The notes: generated by a model not told the origin, from the sequence alone. DNA of 64,000 nt from Lysobacter niastensis (GCF_015453285.1 NZ_JADLZT010000009.1:62001-126000); one strand, 5' to 3'; counted from the first letter of the stretch, positions 15,419 to 28,983 are shown. Numbers and translations are program-made.

Positions 15419-17770
15419 CTATTTCGGTGGCGGCGGTGCCAGCACGCTGCGGTCGCCGTTGTGTTCCGGCGCAGTGACTATCCCCGCGGCTTCCATCGCC
15501 TCGATCAGGCGCGCTGCGCGGTTGTAGCCGATCTTGAGGCGACGCTGCACGCCCGAGATCGAGGCGCGCCGCGTTTCGGTGACGATGCGCACGGCTTCGT
15601 CGTAGAGCGGATCGGACTCGTCGCCGCCACCACCCGATTCCGGCAGGCCGGTTGCGCCCACCACGACGCCATCGCCCAGTGCCTGCACTTCGTCGAGCAC
15701 GCCCTCGATGTAATCGGGGCCGCCGCCGACCTGCTTGAGATGCTCGACGACGCGATGCACTTCCTCGTCGCTGACGAAGGCGCCGTGCACGCGCTCCGGC
15801 ATCGCCGTGCCGGGCGGCAGGTACAGCATGTCGCCGTGGCCGAGCAGCGTTTCCGCGCCGGACTGGTCGAGGATGGTGCGGGAGTCGATCTTGCTCGACA
15901 CCTGGAATGCGATGCGCGTGGGGATGTTGGCCTTGATCAGGCCGGTGATCACGTCGACCGACGGACGCTGCGTGGCCAGGATCAGATGGATGCCGGCGGC
16001 GCGCGCCTTCTGCGCCAGTCGCGCGATCAGCTCTTCGACCTTCTTGCCGACGATCATCATCATGTCGGCGAATTCGTCGATGAAGATGACGATGAACGGC
16101 AGCGTTTCCAGTGGACGCGGAGCCTCACCGAGTTCCGCGTTCGGCTTGAACAGCGGGTCCATCATCGGCTGACCCGCCTCTTCGGCGTCCTTCACTTTCT
16201 TGTTGAAGCCGGCCAGGTTGCGCACGCCCACCGCCGACATCAGCTTGTAGCGCCGCTCCATCTCCGCCACGCACCAGCGCAAGCCGTTGGCGGCTTCCTT
16301 CATGTCGGTCACGACCGGCGCCAGCAGATGCGGAATGCCCTGGTAGACCGAGAGCTCCAGCATCTTCGGGTCGATCATCAGCATCCGCAGGTCCTTCGCG
16401 GAAGCCTTGTACAGCAGCGACAGCACCATCGCGTTGACCGCGACGGACTTGCCCGAACCGGTGGTGCCGGCGACCAGCAGATGCGGCATGCGCGCCAGGT
16501 CGGCCACGGTTGGACGGCCGGCGATGTCCTTGCCCAGCGCCAGTGTCAGCGGGCTGGTGGACTTGTCGTATTCCTTCGAACGCAGCAGCTCGGACAGGAA
16601 GATCATCTCGCGCGAGGTGTTCGGCGTTTCCAGGCCGATCACCGACTTGCCCGGGATCACGTCGACGACGCGCACCGACTTCACCGACAGGCCGCGCGCG
16701 ATGTCCTTGTCGAGCGAGCTGATCTGGCTGACCTTCACGCCCGGCGCGGGTTCCAGCTCGAAGCGCGTGATCACGGGGCCGGGATAGGCACCGACCACCT
16801 GCGCATCGATGCGGAAATCCTTGAGCTTGAACTCGATCTGCCGCGACAGCGTCTCCAGCGTCTCTTCGCTGTAGCCCTTGGGTTGCGGCTTGGGGTCGTC
16901 GAGTAGCGCCAGCGGCGGAATGCCGGTGCCGTCGCCGGTGTGGAACAGCGGGATCTGCGTTTCGCGCTTGGCGCGGTCGCTCTTCTCGACGACCGGCGCC
17001 GGTGGCGGCTCGATCCTGACCGGCGCACGCTTGGCGCGCAGCTCGGTGTCGACCTTGCGTGCTTCTTCGCGTTCCTCGCGGAACGCGCGCGTCTGCTGCC
17101 ACTCGGTGGCCTGCTGGCTGCCGCGGCGGAACACCTTGCTCAGCAGCGGACCCAGCGCCAGCGTCCACTGGCCAATCTTGTCCATCACCGTCAGCCAGGA
17201 CAGGCCGGTGGCGAGCGTGACCGAGATCAGCAGCAGCGCGAGCAGGAACAGGTTGCCGCCCACCGGGCCGAAGCCGCTATAGAGCGACTTGCCGACGAGC
17301 TGACCGAGGATGCCGCCGCTGCGGGCCGAGAAGTCGGCGGCGGGGCCGACGCGCAGTTCCAGCAGGCCGGTGGCCGACACCAGGAATCCGACGATGCCGA
17401 CCAGACGCAGCGCGGGACCGAGGTCGACGTCTCCATCGCCATCGCTGTCCATGCCGAACAGCGCGATCCAGGCGATTGCGCCCAGCATCAGCGGCAGCAG
17501 GAAGGCGACGTAGCCGCACAGGTACAGCAGCACGTCGGCGGTCCAGGCCCCTACCCGGCCACCGACGTTGTGGAGCGGCGCGGTGATCGAACCGGAATGC
17601 GACCAGCCCGGGTCCTGGGGCGAGAAGGTGACGAGACTCGCCAGCAGATACAGCAGCAGCGGCGCGATCAGGATCAGCGCGATGTCGCGCATCAGCCGCT
17701 GACGGCGCGGCGACGGCGGGAGTTTCTCCGCCTTGAGTTTCTTCCGGCTTGCCGCGGGTGCCTGCGCCAC
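15419..17770 (-). CDS. ftsK: DNA translocase FtsK
   Basis: This 783-residue protein pumps DNA at the division septum and activates XerCD recombination at dif. The N-terminal part has four or five membrane helices (about 25-210), followed by a short linker, the motor domain with Walker A GTTGSGKS and Walker [14 protein letters not shown], and a C-terminal gamma winged helix ([24 protein letters not shown]) that reads KOPS sites. The linker is short compared with the 1,300-residue E. coli protein, as is usual in this family of bacteria. It is the first gene of ftsK-lolA-rarA. Confidence 0.97.
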   Translation of the reverse strand: MAQAPAASRKKLKAEKLPPSPRRQRLMRDIALILIAPLLLYLLASLVTFSPQDPGWSHSGSITAPLHNVGGRVGAWTADVLLYLCGYVAFLLPLMLGAIAWIALFGMDSDGDGDVDLGPALRLVGIVGFLVSATGLLELRVGPAADFSARSGGILGQLVGKSLYSGFGPVGGNLFLLALLLISVTLATGLSWLTVMDKIGQWTLALGPLLSKVFRRGSQQATEWQQTRAFREEREEARKVDTELRAKRAPVRIEPPPAPVVEKSDRAKRETQIPLFHTGDGTGIPPLALLDDPKPQPKGYSEETLETLSRQIEFKLKDFRIDAQVVGAYPGPVITRFELEPAPGVKVSQISSLDKDIARGLSVKSVRVVDVIPGKSVIGLETPNTSREMIFLSELLRSKEYDKSTSPLTLALGKDIAGRPTVADLARMPHLLVAGTTGSGKSVAVNAMVLSLLYKASAKDLRMLMIDPKMLELSVYQGIPHLLAPVVTDMKEAANGLRWCVAEMERRYKLMSAVGVRNLAGFNKKVKDAEEAGQPMMDPLFKPNAELGEAPRPLETLPFIVIFIDEFADMMMIVGKKVEELIARLAQKARAAGIHLILATQRPSVDVITGLIKANIPTRIAFQVSSKIDSRTILDQSGAETLLGHGDMLYLPPGTAMPERVHGAFVSDEEVHRVVEHLKQVGGGPDYIEGVLDEVQALGDGVVVGATGLPESGGGGDESDPLYDEAVRIVTETRRASISGVQRRLKIGYNRAARLIEAMEAAGIVTAPEHNGDRSVLAPPPPK

Positions 17771-17819
17771 CGTGATGTTCTGCCTCAGCTACTTACCGTT
17801 AGTTATTGAATATACGGCG

Positions 17820-17980
17820 AAACCCTGCCAGATGACAGGGTTTCGGCGTACATCACATTACCAGCCCCACACGGCTCGTCCTACCCAGCCCCCTGAGTCA
17901 GGGGGCGATCCGTGCCGAAGGCGCGAATGGGGGGTACGAAGAGCGTGGCAGGGCCCAAGGTTTGCACGGCAAACCTTGGG
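17820..17980. repeat. Cluster of three perfect hairpins between ald and ftsK
   Basis: The 232-bp gap holds AAACCCTG/CAGGGTTT (17820-17843), a near-continuous palindrome GCCCCCTGA-G-TCAGGGGGC (17888-17906) and CCCAAGGTTTGC-ACG-GCAAACCTTGGG (17954-17980). The last lies 23 bp beyond the ald stop codon and may end its transcript; none has a clear U-tract. They may be part of a dispersed REP-like family. Confidence 0.55.
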
Positions 17981-18002
17981 GTAATCCCTGGCGAGGACTG
18001 GA

Positions 18003-19070
18003 TTACAGCTGCATGCCCTGCAGGGCCGGGTGCACCAGCTTGCCGCCCTCGACATTGATGCCGCGGACCAGCGCCTGGTTCTCGCGCCAGTTGCCCGAAG
18101 CCAGCTTGTTGACCCACGGCAGGATCGCCGCGCAGATCGCCTGCGAGCTGGTCTGCGGCACGGCGCCCGGCATGTTGGTCACGCAGAAGTGGGTCACGCC
18201 CTCTTCAACGTAGGTCGGCTCCTTCCAGGTGGTCGGACGCGAGGTTTCGAAGCAGCCGCCCTGGTCGATCGAGATGTCGACGACGACGCTGCCCGGCTCC
18301 ATCGCCTTGAGCATGTCGCGGGTCAGCACGTGCGGAGCCTTGGCGCCCGTCACCAGCACCGCGCCGACGACCAGGTCGGCCGAGGCGACTTCGCGCGCGA
18401 CGACGTCGGCATACGGGTACAGCGTGGTGACGTTGTTGCCCAGGGCCATCATCTCGTCCATGCGGTCCTGGCGCATTTCGAACACGACCACGTTCGAGCC
18501 GCCGGCTGCGGCCAGTTGCGCCGAGGCGCTACCCGCCTTGCCGGCGCCGAACACGACGACCTTGCCGCGCTCGGTCGACGGCAGGCCGCCGAGCAGCTTG
18601 CCCTTGCCGCCTTCCGGCTGGTGCAGCAGGTGCGTACCGACCTGCACGGCGATCTTGCCGGCGATGACCGACATCGGAGCCAGCAGCGGCAGGTCGCCGT
18701 TCGGCAGTTCGACGGTCTCGAACGCCACGCCGGTCAGGCCGATGTCGAGCAGCTTCTTGGTCAGCACGGGCTCTGCGGCCAGGTGCAGGTAGCAGAACAG
18801 CAGGTGATCCTTGCGCAGGTGCTTGAGGTCGCCTTCGATCGGCTCCTTCACCTTCACGATCAGCTCGCCCTTCTCGTACAGCGACGCCGCATCGGGGGCG
18901 ATCTTCACGCCAAGCTGCGTGTACTGCTCGTCCTTGAAGCCAGACTTGATGCCTGCATCCTTCTCGATCCAGACCTCATGGCCACGCTTGACCAGGTCGC
19001 CGGCCGCGGCCGGAACGAGCGCAACGCGCCCTTCAAGAGTCTTGGTTTCCTTGGGAACGCCGATCCGCAT
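18003..19070 (-). CDS. ald: Alanine dehydrogenase
   Basis: This enzyme of about 355 residues interconverts L-alanine and pyruvate plus ammonia with NAD. The start motif MRIGVPKETKTLEGRVALVP is typical. The Arg and Lys that bind pyruvate, the NAD-binding segment VVFGAGKAGSASAQLA, and the C-terminal THFCVTNMPGAVPQTSS are all present. AAGG eight bases before the ATG supports the start; the frame extends upstream without reason. It is a single-gene unit, divergent from trxB and upstream of ftsK behind a set of hairpins. Confidence 0.95.
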   Translation of the reverse strand: MRIGVPKETKTLEGRVALVPAAAGDLVKRGHEVWIEKDAGIKSGFKDEQYTQLGVKIAPDAASLYEKGELIVKVKEPIEGDLKHLRKDHLLFCYLHLAAEPVLTKKLLDIGLTGVAFETVELPNGDLPLLAPMSVIAGKIAVQVGTHLLHQPEGGKGKLLGGLPSTERGKVVVFGAGKAGSASAQLAAAGGSNVVVFEMRQDRMDEMMALGNNVTTLYPYADVVAREVASADLVVGAVLVTGAKAPHVLTRDMLKAMEPGSVVVDISIDQGGCFETSRPTTWKEPTYVEEGVTHFCVTNMPGAVPQTSSQAICAAILPWVNKLASGNWRENQALVRGINVEGGKLVHPALQGMQL

Positions 19071-19094
19071 ATCTCTACCTTCAGGATTTTGTGA

Positions 19095-20297
<1,203 letters not shown>

Positions 20298-20314
20298 GGC
20301 GGGAACGCACCTTC

Positions 20315-20746
20315 GTGGAAATCCGCGCCAACCTGCAGGACAACCTGCCCAGCAGCGACCTGGCGCGGATCCACGATTACCTGTCCCGCGAGTCCTACTG
20401 GGCCGCGGGCATCCCGCTCGACACGCTGCACCGCGCCCTGCGGCACTCGATCTGCTACGGCGGCTACCTCAACGGCGAACTCATCGCCTTCGCCCGTTCG
20501 ATCACGGACCAGGCGACGTTCGCCTATCTTGCCGACGTGTTCGTACTCGAGCCGCATCGCGGCTACGGCCATGGCCGCGCGATCGTGGCCGCCCTCATGG
20601 CGGACGAACGGCTGCAAGGACTGCGTCGCTGGCATCTGGTGACGAGGGACATGCAGAAGCTCTATGCCGGACTGGATTTCACGGAGCTGACCCAGCCCGA
20701 GCTACATATGCAGAAGCACGATCCCGACGTCTACCGACGCGGCTGA
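20315..20746 (+). CDS. GNAT-family acetyltransferase
   Basis: This is a GNAT acyltransferase of about 143 residues. The acetyl-CoA loop HRGYGHGRAIV follows the strand TFAYLADVFVLEP, as in the family. The start is uncertain: GTG (used here) or TTG at 20294, which would overlap the trxB stop; no ATG fits. The substrate is unknown. It lies between trxB and a FemAB-like gene, with one base to the latter, so the three are likely one transcript. Confidence 0.75.
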   Translation: MEIRANLQDNLPSSDLARIHDYLSRESYWAAGIPLDTLHRALRHSICYGGYLNGELIAFARSITDQATFAYLADVFVLEPHRGYGHGRAIVAALMADERLQGLRRWHLVTRDMQKLYAGLDFTELTQPELHMQKHDPDVYRRG

Positions 20747-20747
20747 C

Positions 20748-21875
20748 ATGGCAACTGCGCGCATCGTCGAATCGCTCGCGGAGATACCGGCCGGAGCCTG
20801 GGATGCACTGCACGACGGCCGTAATCCTTTCATCACCCATGCCTTCCTCTCCGGCCTGGAGCAACACGGCTGCCTGCGCGAACGCTGGGGCTGGACGCCT
20901 CGCCATCTCACGCTGTGGGAAGGCGACGACCTGATCGCCGCGGCCCCCGCATACCTGAAGGAGAACTCGCACGGCGAGTTCGTGTTCGATCATGCGTGGG
21001 CGCATGCCTATGCGCAGCATGGACTCGACTATTTCCCCAAGTGGCTGTGCGCCGTGCCCTACTCGCCGGTAACCGGTCCTCGCCTGCTGGCGCGCGATGG
21101 CAGTCACCGCAGGGCATTGGCGGATGTCATGACCGGCCTGTGCGAGCGCAACGGCCTGTCGTCGGTGCACGTCAATTTCCACGACGACGAGGACGAAGCG
21201 GCATTCGACGACGAATGGCTGGCGCGCATCGACGTGCAATACCACTGGCGCAACGATCGCGGCTGGAAGAGCTTCGACGATTACCTGGCGGCGTTCGACC
21301 ACAAACATCGCAAGAACATCCGTCAGGAGCGCGCCAAGGCGGCCCGCGCCGGCATCGGGTTCCGCATCGTCGACGGCGCCCAGGCCACGGAAGAAGATCT
21401 CGCCGCCATGCACGGGTTCTATCTCGAGACGTTTGCCGCGTACGGCAACCATCCGGCGCTGACCCTCGAGTTCCTGCAGCACCTGGCCGCGACGATGCCA
21501 TCGGCGCTGGTGCTGTTTCTGGCAATGCGCGATGGCCAGCCGATCGCCGGCGCCCTGTGCCTGCGCGGCGGCGATACCCTGTACGGCCGCTATTGGGGTG
21601 CTAGCGAGACCCTGCCCGGCCTGCACTTCGAGACCTGCTATTACCAGGGCGTGGAGTACTGCCTGCGCCATGGCCTCACCCGCTTCGAACCCGGCGCACA
21701 GGGCGAGCACAAGCTGGCACGTGGTTTCATGCCCGCCATCGTGCGCAGCCGCCACTGGATCGCCCACGAAGGATTCCGTGCCGCGCTGAAGATCTGGTGC
21801 GCCCAGGAATCGGCATCGATCCGACAGTACGCGGCCACGTTGTCCGCGCACTCGCCATTCAAGGCATCGGCATGA
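20748..21875 (+). CDS. FemAB-like acyltransferase (DUF482 family)
   Basis: This 375-residue protein of the DUF482/FemAB-like family has the two-GNAT-fold layout expected for enzymes that transfer an amino-acyl or acyl group. Typical stretches are NPFITHAFLSGLEQHG near the start, DYFPKWLCAVPYSPVTGPRLL, HKHRKNIRQERAKA in the middle and RFEPGAQGEHKLARGF near the end. Its stop codon overlaps the aat start (ATGA), so coupled translation is likely. Aat also transfers amino acids from charged tRNA, which makes the pairing suggestive, but the substrate is not known. Confidence 0.85.
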   Translation: MATARIVESLAEIPAGAWDALHDGRNPFITHAFLSGLEQHGCLRERWGWTPRHLTLWEGDDLIAAAPAYLKENSHGEFVFDHAWAHAYAQHGLDYFPKWLCAVPYSPVTGPRLLARDGSHRRALADVMTGLCERNGLSSVHVNFHDDEDEAAFDDEWLARIDVQYHWRNDRGWKSFDDYLAAFDHKHRKNIRQERAKAARAGIGFRIVDGAQATEEDLAAMHGFYLETFAAYGNHPALTLEFLQHLAATMPSALVLFLAMRDGQPIAGALCLRGGDTLYGRYWGASETLPGLHFETCYYQGVEYCLRHGLTRFEPGAQGEHKLARGFMPAIVRSRHWIAHEGFRAALKIWCAQESASIRQYAATLSAHSPFKASA

Positions 21876-22624
21876 GTGCGATGCCCACCCTGCTCTCGCC
21901 AGACCCGGCGTCTCCATTTCCGCCGGTGGAACAGGCGCTGCGCCATCCCGACGGCTTGCTCGCCGTCGGAGGCGATCTGTCGCCGACGCGCCTGCTCAAT
22001 GCCTACCGGCACGGCATCTTTCCCTGGTACTCCAGAGGCCAGCCGATCCTCTGGTGGAGTCCCGACCCGCGCGCCGTATTCCGTACTGACGGCGTCCTTC
22101 TTGGCTCCCGGTTCCGCCGCAGGCTGCGCAGCAGCGACTGGGTAGTCCGTGCCGACACCGCCTTCGCCGAAGTGATCGACGCCTGCGCGCACACGCCGAG
22201 ACCGGGGCAGCGCGGTACCTGGATCACGAAGGAAATGATTGCCGCCTACATGCGCATGCATGCCCTCGGCCATGCGCACTCCTTCGAGGTGCTCTCGGGG
22301 AACCGGCTGGTCGGCGGGATCTACGGCGTCGCGGTGGGGCGGGTATTTTTTGGCGAGAGCATGTTCAGCGTCGAATCGGGTGGCTCCAAGGTCGCGCTGG
22401 CGGCCCTCGCCCGCCATCTGCACGAGTGGGGCTGGCCGCTGGTCGACGCCCAGGTTGAGAACGAGCACCTGATGAGCCTTGGCGCGGAGCTCTGGCCGCG
22501 GCACCGCTTCAAGGGCGCGGTGGAAACGCTGGGTGCCCAGCCCGGATTGCCGGGGCCGTGGGCGGATCGCGTCGGCGACTGGCCCGCCCACCGGCTCGCG
22601 GAGGCCGCGGGCGGGGGCCCGTAA
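21872..22624 (+). CDS. aat: Leucyl/phenylalanyl-tRNA--protein transferase
   Basis: This is a 250-residue cytoplasmic enzyme that adds Leu or Phe to proteins with N-terminal Lys or Arg, marking them for ClpS-ClpAP in the N-end rule pathway. It has family signatures [25 protein letters not shown], the FGESMFS motif and [17 protein letters not shown]. The first ATG overlaps the previous stop; a second Met is three codons later. clpA and clpS, the other parts of this pathway, lie just beyond infA on the opposite strand. Confidence 0.96.
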   Translation: MSAMPTLLSPDPASPFPPVEQALRHPDGLLAVGGDLSPTRLLNAYRHGIFPWYSRGQPILWWSPDPRAVFRTDGVLLGSRFRRRLRSSDWVVRADTAFAEVIDACAHTPRPGQRGTWITKEMIAAYMRMHALGHAHSFEVLSGNRLVGGIYGVAVGRVFFGESMFSVESGGSKVALAALARHLHEWGWPLVDAQVENEHLMSLGAELWPRHRFKGAVETLGAQPGLPGPWADRVGDWPAHRLAEAAGGGP

Positions 22625-22733
22625 AGGGCGGGTTAACCGATTTTTTGCACCCGAGGCACCCGCATGGCAAAATGCTGGGCTTCGTCCCTCGCCTTATTCC
22701 AAGGTCAGGGCACACAGAGATTCCAGGAACCTC

Positions 22734-22952
22734 ATGGCAAAAGACGATGTGATCGAATTCGAGGGCACGGTGGCGGAAACCCTTCCGAACACCATGTTCC
22801 GGGTGCGCCTCGAAAACGGGCACGAAATCATTGCCCACATCTCCGGCCGCATGCGGAAGAACTACATCCGCATCCTGACCGGCGATAAGGTGAAGGTCGA
22901 GATGACCCCCTACGACCTGACCAAGGGTCGCATCACTTACCGCATGAAGTAA
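22734..22952 (+). CDS. infA: Translation initiation factor IF-1
   Basis: This 72-residue protein is a single OB-fold, typical IF-1: [45 protein letters not shown] and [16 protein letters not shown]. It binds the ribosomal A site during initiation. It has its own 109-bp upstream gap after aat and ends before a strong terminator. Confidence 0.98.
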   Translation: MAKDDVIEFEGTVAETLPNTMFRVRLENGHEIIAHISGRMRKNYIRILTGDKVKVEMTPYDLTKGRITYRMK

Positions 22953-22971
22953 CAGCAGTAAGTCATTGACG

Positions 22972-22998
22972 AAAAAGGCGGCCATCGGCCGCCTTTTT
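22972..22998 (+). terminator. Intrinsic terminator between infA and clpA
   Basis: A perfect 12-bp stem AAAAAGGCGGCC/GGCCGCCTTTTT with a three-base loop. A-tract and T-tract on either side let it work for both convergent genes. Confidence 0.93.
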
Positions 22999-23044
22999 GT
23001 TTGCCGCTACTACCGGGAGGCTCGCCGCCTCCCGGCCGCATGGA

Positions 23045-25327
<2,283 letters not shown>

Positions 25328-25361
25328 GGGGCTGAAGCCTCCGGAAAGCTACTGCTGTCCT

Positions 25362-25389
25362 AGATGGGGACGCGCACCGGCATTTCCAT
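25362..25389 (-). promoter_or_regulatory. Candidate sigma-32 promoter for clpA
   Basis: On the minus strand, -35 ATGGAAA (5 of 7 to CTTGAAA), a 13-base spacer, then -10 CCCCATCT, which fits CCCCATNT fully. Transcription would begin about 25-30 bases before the clpA ATG. Confidence 0.55.
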
Positions 25390-25463
25390 GCCGACCCTCA
25401 TTGGACCTGCGGGGACGGCACCGGTTCCTCTGCTCACTGACAAGGACGTCGTCAGCGATGGAT

Positions 25464-25784
25464 TTAGGCCTTTTCCATCGTGCACAGCAAGGGGTGCTGG
25501 TGGAGCCTTGAAAATTCGTTCACCTGGGCGACCTTGGATTCGGCCACCTCACGGGTGAAGACCCCGCAGACGCCGCGGCCGCGGGTATGCACGTGAAGCA
25601 TGATCTGCGTGGCCTTCTCGGCGTTCATGGTGAAGAAGCGCATCAGCACCTCGACCACGAAGTCCATGGGGGTGTAGTCGTCGTTCAGCAGCAGGACGGA
25701 GTACAGGGGTGGCCGGGCGACCTCCGGCTTGCCGGTTTCAACCAATACGCCGTGGTTATGTTCTGGGTTGTTCTGTTTTGCCAT
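25464..25784 (-). CDS. clpS: ClpS adaptor protein
   Basis: This 106-residue adaptor delivers N-end-rule substrates to ClpAP. It has the core [20 protein letters not shown] (Asn/Asp pocket residues included) and [21 protein letters not shown]. No ribosome-binding site precedes the ATG; instead a TATAAT box ends six bases before it, so the mRNA probably starts at the ATG itself. The frame continues upstream without support. It is followed by clpA and is functionally tied to the nearby aat. Confidence 0.96.
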   Translation of the reverse strand: MAKQNNPEHNHGVLVETGKPEVARPPLYSVLLLNDDYTPMDFVVEVLMRFFTMNAEKATQIMLHVHTRGRGVCGVFTREVAESKVAQVNEFSRLHQHPLLCTMEKA

Positions 25785-25790
25785 GGGTGA

Positions 25791-25796
25791 ATTATA
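25791..25796 (-). promoter_or_regulatory. TATAAT box for a leaderless clpS transcript
   Basis: A perfect -10 hexamer on the minus strand ends six bases before the clpS ATG. The -35 region (18 bp upstream, ACGACC) is weak. With a start site six or seven bases after the box, transcription begins at or next to the ATG. Confidence 0.55.
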
Positions 25797-25874
25797 GGGT
25801 GCACGGTCCGGACGGGTCGTGGACGGCCGTGCGCGGCGCTGCAACAATGCGGGATGTTTCGTTTGGGCTGGATC

Positions 25875-26390
25875 ATGCGCCTGCGTTTGCTGCTCACCCC
25901 TCCGCTGCTGGCCACCGCCCTGCTTCCTTTCGCCGCAGTGGCTGCGGAAGACGCCATGTCGGCCGGAACACAGCGTTCTGCCGGCGCAGCCACCACCATC
26001 GCGCAGCAACTGGACTCGCTGGGCTACAGGTACGAGCGCGACAAGACGGGCGACTATCAGCTGACCTTCCGGCTCGATGACGAGCGCACCCAGCTCGTCT
26101 ACGTCCTTGCCGGCGTCGAGGAGTTCGGCACCCACCGCATCCGGGAAATATGGGCCCCGGCATACCGGGCACCCGATGGCGGGATCCCCGCAGATGTCGC
26201 CAACCGGCTGCTCGAAGACAGCCAGTCGAGCAAACTCGGCAGTTGGGTCAAACAGGGCGACATGGCGGTCTTCGTCGTGAAGATTCCGGCCGACGCTTCC
26301 ACGCAGCAGCTCGACGACGCGATCGATGCGGCCACGCGCAGCGCCGACCAGATGGAAGCCGCATTGACCCCGGACAAGGACGAGTTCTGA
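25875..26390 (+). CDS. Exported YbjN-like protein
   Basis: This protein of about 171 residues has a signal peptide ([23 protein letters not shown]) and a mature domain resembling the YbjN fold: [39 protein letters not shown], here in pieces at residues about 45-85, then a long helix with [17 protein letters not shown] and a closing [11 protein letters not shown] strand. YbjN proteins are linked to motility and fimbriation regulation in Escherichia, but this exported version is not characterised. The alternative start at 25854 would add seven residues. It is one base from nudJ, divergent from clpS. Confidence 0.7.
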   Translation: MRLRLLLTPPLLATALLPFAAVAAEDAMSAGTQRSAGAATTIAQQLDSLGYRYERDKTGDYQLTFRLDDERTQLVYVLAGVEEFGTHRIREIWAPAYRAPDGGIPADVANRLLEDSQSSKLGSWVKQGDMAVFVVKIPADASTQQLDDAIDAATRSADQMEAALTPDKDEF

Positions 26391-26391
26391 G

Positions 26392-26871
26392 ATGAGCTAT
26401 CGGGAAGGACGTTTCTGGCAGCCCGACGTCACCGTCGCGACGGTGGTGGTCGACGGCGGACGCCTGTTGATGGTCGAGGAGTCGGTCGGCGGCCGCCTGG
26501 TGCTGAACCAGCCTGCGGGCCATCTCGAACCCGACGAAACACTGATCGAGGCTGCGCTTCGCGAGACCCGCGAGGAAACGGGCTGGGAGGTGCGGCTGAC
26601 CGCCTTCGTCGGTGCCTACCAGTGGAAGGCGCCACTCAACGGCGACGGCACGGGCGGCCGTCACTACCTGCGCTTCGCGTTTGCCGCCGAGCCACTCCAT
26701 CACGACCCTGCACGCCCGCTCGACGAGGGAATCGTCCAGGCGCTGTGGATGACGCCGAGCGAGCTCCAGGCCGCCCAGGCGCGGCACCGCAGCCCTCTGG
26801 TGTGGCGCGTGGCAGCGGACTTCCTGGCCGGACGCCGGCAGCCGCTGGAGCTGATCCAGCACCTGCCATGA
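26392..26871 (+). CDS. nudJ: Nudix hydrolase, NudJ-like
   Basis: This 159-residue hydrolase has the full Nudix box in [23 protein letters not shown], with the catalytic glutamates in REUxEE form. NudJ is a thiamine pyrophosphate and nucleoside di/triphosphatase that lies directly upstream of mnmA in many gammaproteobacteria, as here. It begins one base after the upstream stop codon and ends 31 bp before mnmA. Confidence 0.9.
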   Translation: MSYREGRFWQPDVTVATVVVDGGRLLMVEESVGGRLVLNQPAGHLEPDETLIEAALRETREETGWEVRLTAFVGAYQWKAPLNGDGTGGRHYLRFAFAAEPLHHDPARPLDEGIVQALWMTPSELQAAQARHRSPLVWRVAADFLAGRRQPLELIQHLP

Positions 26872-26902
26872 AGCCCGTACCCGCCGTGAGCGCATCCCGG
26901 CC

Positions 26903-28021
26903 ATGACATCGCCGCGCACCATCGTCGGCATGTCCGGGGGCGTCGACTCGTCCGTTGCGGCGTTGCGGCTGCGCGACGCCGGCGAGCCGATCGCCGGCCT
27001 TTTCATGCAGAACTGGGCCGACGACGGAAGCGGCGACTGCCGCGCCGAGGACGACCGCCGCGATGCCGTCGCGGTCAGCGGCAGACTCGGCATTCCGATC
27101 CATTTCCGCGACTTCTCGCAGGCGTACTGGGACGGCGTGTTCGAACACTTCCTCGCCGAGTATGCAGCCGGCCGCACGCCCAACCCGGATGTGCTGTGCA
27201 ACCGCGAGATCAAGTTCAAATACTTCCTTGATGCGGCTCATCAGCTTGGCGCGCAGTTCATTGCGACCGGCCATTACGCGCGCGTCGCCGAGGTGGGCGG
27301 TCGCCATCGGCTGCTGCGTGCAGTCGACCGCAGCAAGGACCAGAGCTACTTCCTGCACCAGCTCGGCCAGGCGCAGCTGGCATCGACGAAGTTCCCGCTC
27401 GGCGAACTGCTCAAGCGCGACGTGCGGCAGATGGCGCTTGAAGCCGGCCTGCCCACCGCAGCCAAGAAGGACTCCACCGGCATCTGCTTCATCGGTGAGC
27501 GCGACTTCCGTGAGTTCCTCGGGCGTTACCTGCCTGCCCGTCAGGGCGAGATGCGGACGCCCGACGGCCATGCGATCGGCCAGCACCCCGGCGTGTTCTA
27601 CTTCACGCTGGGACAGCGCGAAGGTCTGAACATCGGCGGCGTGCGCGGCTTCGAGGCGGCGCCGTGGTACGTGGTCGGCAAGGATGTCGCGCGCAATGTG
27701 CTGTATGTCGACCAGGGGGCGGACAGCCCGTGGTTGCAATCGGAGATGCTCTGGTCGGAGACCGCCCATTGGATCGACGGCGCGCCGCCGGCGGCCCGGT
27801 TCTCCTGCACCGCACAGACCCGCTACCGCCAGGCCGACGAAACCTGTGAAGTGACGGTCCAGGACGATGGACGACTGGAAGTCCGCTTCTCCCGCCCCCA
27901 ACGTGCAGTCACGCCCGGACAGTCGCTGGTCCTCTACGACGGCGAGGTCTGCCTTGGCGGCGCCGTGATCGCGGCCACCGACGCTCCGTTGGAACTGCGT
28001 CTGCGGAACGACGCAGCGTAA
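26903..28021 (+). CDS. mnmA: tRNA-specific 2-thiouridylase MnmA
   Basis: This 372-residue enzyme thiolates U34 of Lys, Glu and Gln tRNAs. It has the PP-loop [10 protein letters not shown], the first catalytic Cys in [12 protein letters not shown], the second in [12 protein letters not shown], and the C-terminal barrel region ([13 protein letters not shown]). It sits in the conserved nudJ-mnmA-hflD order. The ribosome site is weak, consistent with coupling to upstream genes. Confidence 0.97.
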   Translation: MTSPRTIVGMSGGVDSSVAALRLRDAGEPIAGLFMQNWADDGSGDCRAEDDRRDAVAVSGRLGIPIHFRDFSQAYWDGVFEHFLAEYAAGRTPNPDVLCNREIKFKYFLDAAHQLGAQFIATGHYARVAEVGGRHRLLRAVDRSKDQSYFLHQLGQAQLASTKFPLGELLKRDVRQMALEAGLPTAAKKDSTGICFIGERDFREFLGRYLPARQGEMRTPDGHAIGQHPGVFYFTLGQREGLNIGGVRGFEAAPWYVVGKDVARNVLYVDQGADSPWLQSEMLWSETAHWIDGAPPAARFSCTAQTRYRQADETCEVTVQDDGRLEVRFSRPQRAVTPGQSLVLYDGEVCLGGAVIAATDAPLELRLRNDAA

Positions 28022-28088
28022 AAACCCGATTCGAACCACCCGATCCATTGGGCGTTCCGCACGGAAGCGCCACCACTTCAGGCAGAGC

Positions 28089-28712
28089 ATGAACGACAAG
28101 CGAGTCAACCCGATGCACGAGCGCACCCTGGCGCTGGCCGGGCTGGTCCAGGCACTGGCCCAGGTGCGCCGCGTCGCGGACACCGGCCAGGCCAATGCCG
28201 CCATTCTGACCACGGCGATGGACTCGGTGTTCCGGATCGATGCCTCGTCACCCGCCGACGTTTACGGCGGCATCGAGGCGCTGCGCCCCGGCTTGACGCT
28301 GCTGCGCGACTACTTCGGCAACCAGGCACGCGACGAGCAGTTGCCGCGCCTCGCGTTAGCCGTGCTCCAACTGGAACGCCGCTTCGTCCGCGAGGATGCG
28401 ATGGCGGAGCGGGTGCAGGCCGGTATCCGCGCACAGTCCGGCGAGGCCCTGCGCCTCGGCAGCAGCCACCCCGACGTCCTGGCCACCCTTGGCAGCCTGT
28501 ATTCGGAAACACTCAGCCACCTGCGCCCGCGCGTCCTCGTGCAGGGCAATCCGCACTACCTCGGGCAAGCCACCGTCGTTTCGGAAGTCCGCGCGATCCT
28601 GCTCGCCGCCGTTCGTTCGGCGGTGTTGTGGCGCCAGCTGGGCGGCAGCCTTTGGGACCTGGTCCTGCGACGTCGCGACATGCTTGCCGCGATCCAGGGC
28701 CACCTGGGCTGA
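28089..28712 (+). CDS. hflD: High frequency lysogenization protein HflD homologue
   Basis: This is a 207-residue, mostly helical, peripheral membrane protein of the HflD family. Typical are the start [35 protein letters not shown], and the C-terminal [18 protein letters not shown]. In E. coli HflD affects lambda CII; its everyday role is unclear. It lies 67 bp after mnmA. A second Met, eight codons in, is a possible alternative start. Confidence 0.93.
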   Translation: MNDKRVNPMHERTLALAGLVQALAQVRRVADTGQANAAILTTAMDSVFRIDASSPADVYGGIEALRPGLTLLRDYFGNQARDEQLPRLALAVLQLERRFVREDAMAERVQAGIRAQSGEALRLGSSHPDVLATLGSLYSETLSHLRPRVLVQGNPHYLGQATVVSEVRAILLAAVRSAVLWRQLGGSLWDLVLRRRDMLAAIQGHLG

Positions 28713-28731
28713 GGTCGCCCAGCAATCTCGC

Positions 28732-28866
28732 TCAGCCGGAGAACGCTCCCGGCCAACCGCTGCCACCGCTCTGGGCCCATGCCCACGCAACGGCTGCAAT
28801 CAGCGCCAGTGCGAGCATCCAACGCAACGTCTGTTCGACCCGGTCCCGGGTTTTGTGCGTCTTCAT
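28732..28866 (-). CDS. Small single-helix membrane protein
   Basis: This is a possible 44-residue protein, MKTHKTRDRVEQTL followed by the membrane helix MLALALIAAVAWAWA and a short Gly/Ser/Pro tail. A G-rich ribosome site (GGGGGGA) lies five to ten bases before the ATG. It converges on hflD. No family is recognised, and a protein this short cannot be confirmed from sequence alone. Confidence 0.45.
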   Translation of the reverse strand: MKTHKTRDRVEQTLRWMLALALIAAVAWAWAQSGGSGWPGAFSG

Positions 28867-28983
28867 GTTGTCCCCCCTGCAGCGTGCATCTAACGCCAGT
28901 ACACATTGCAAGTCTGCGATTACTGTCACGCACTGAGCGCACGACGTCGGCCATCGCGCAGGACGATGACAACGAACACAAAA

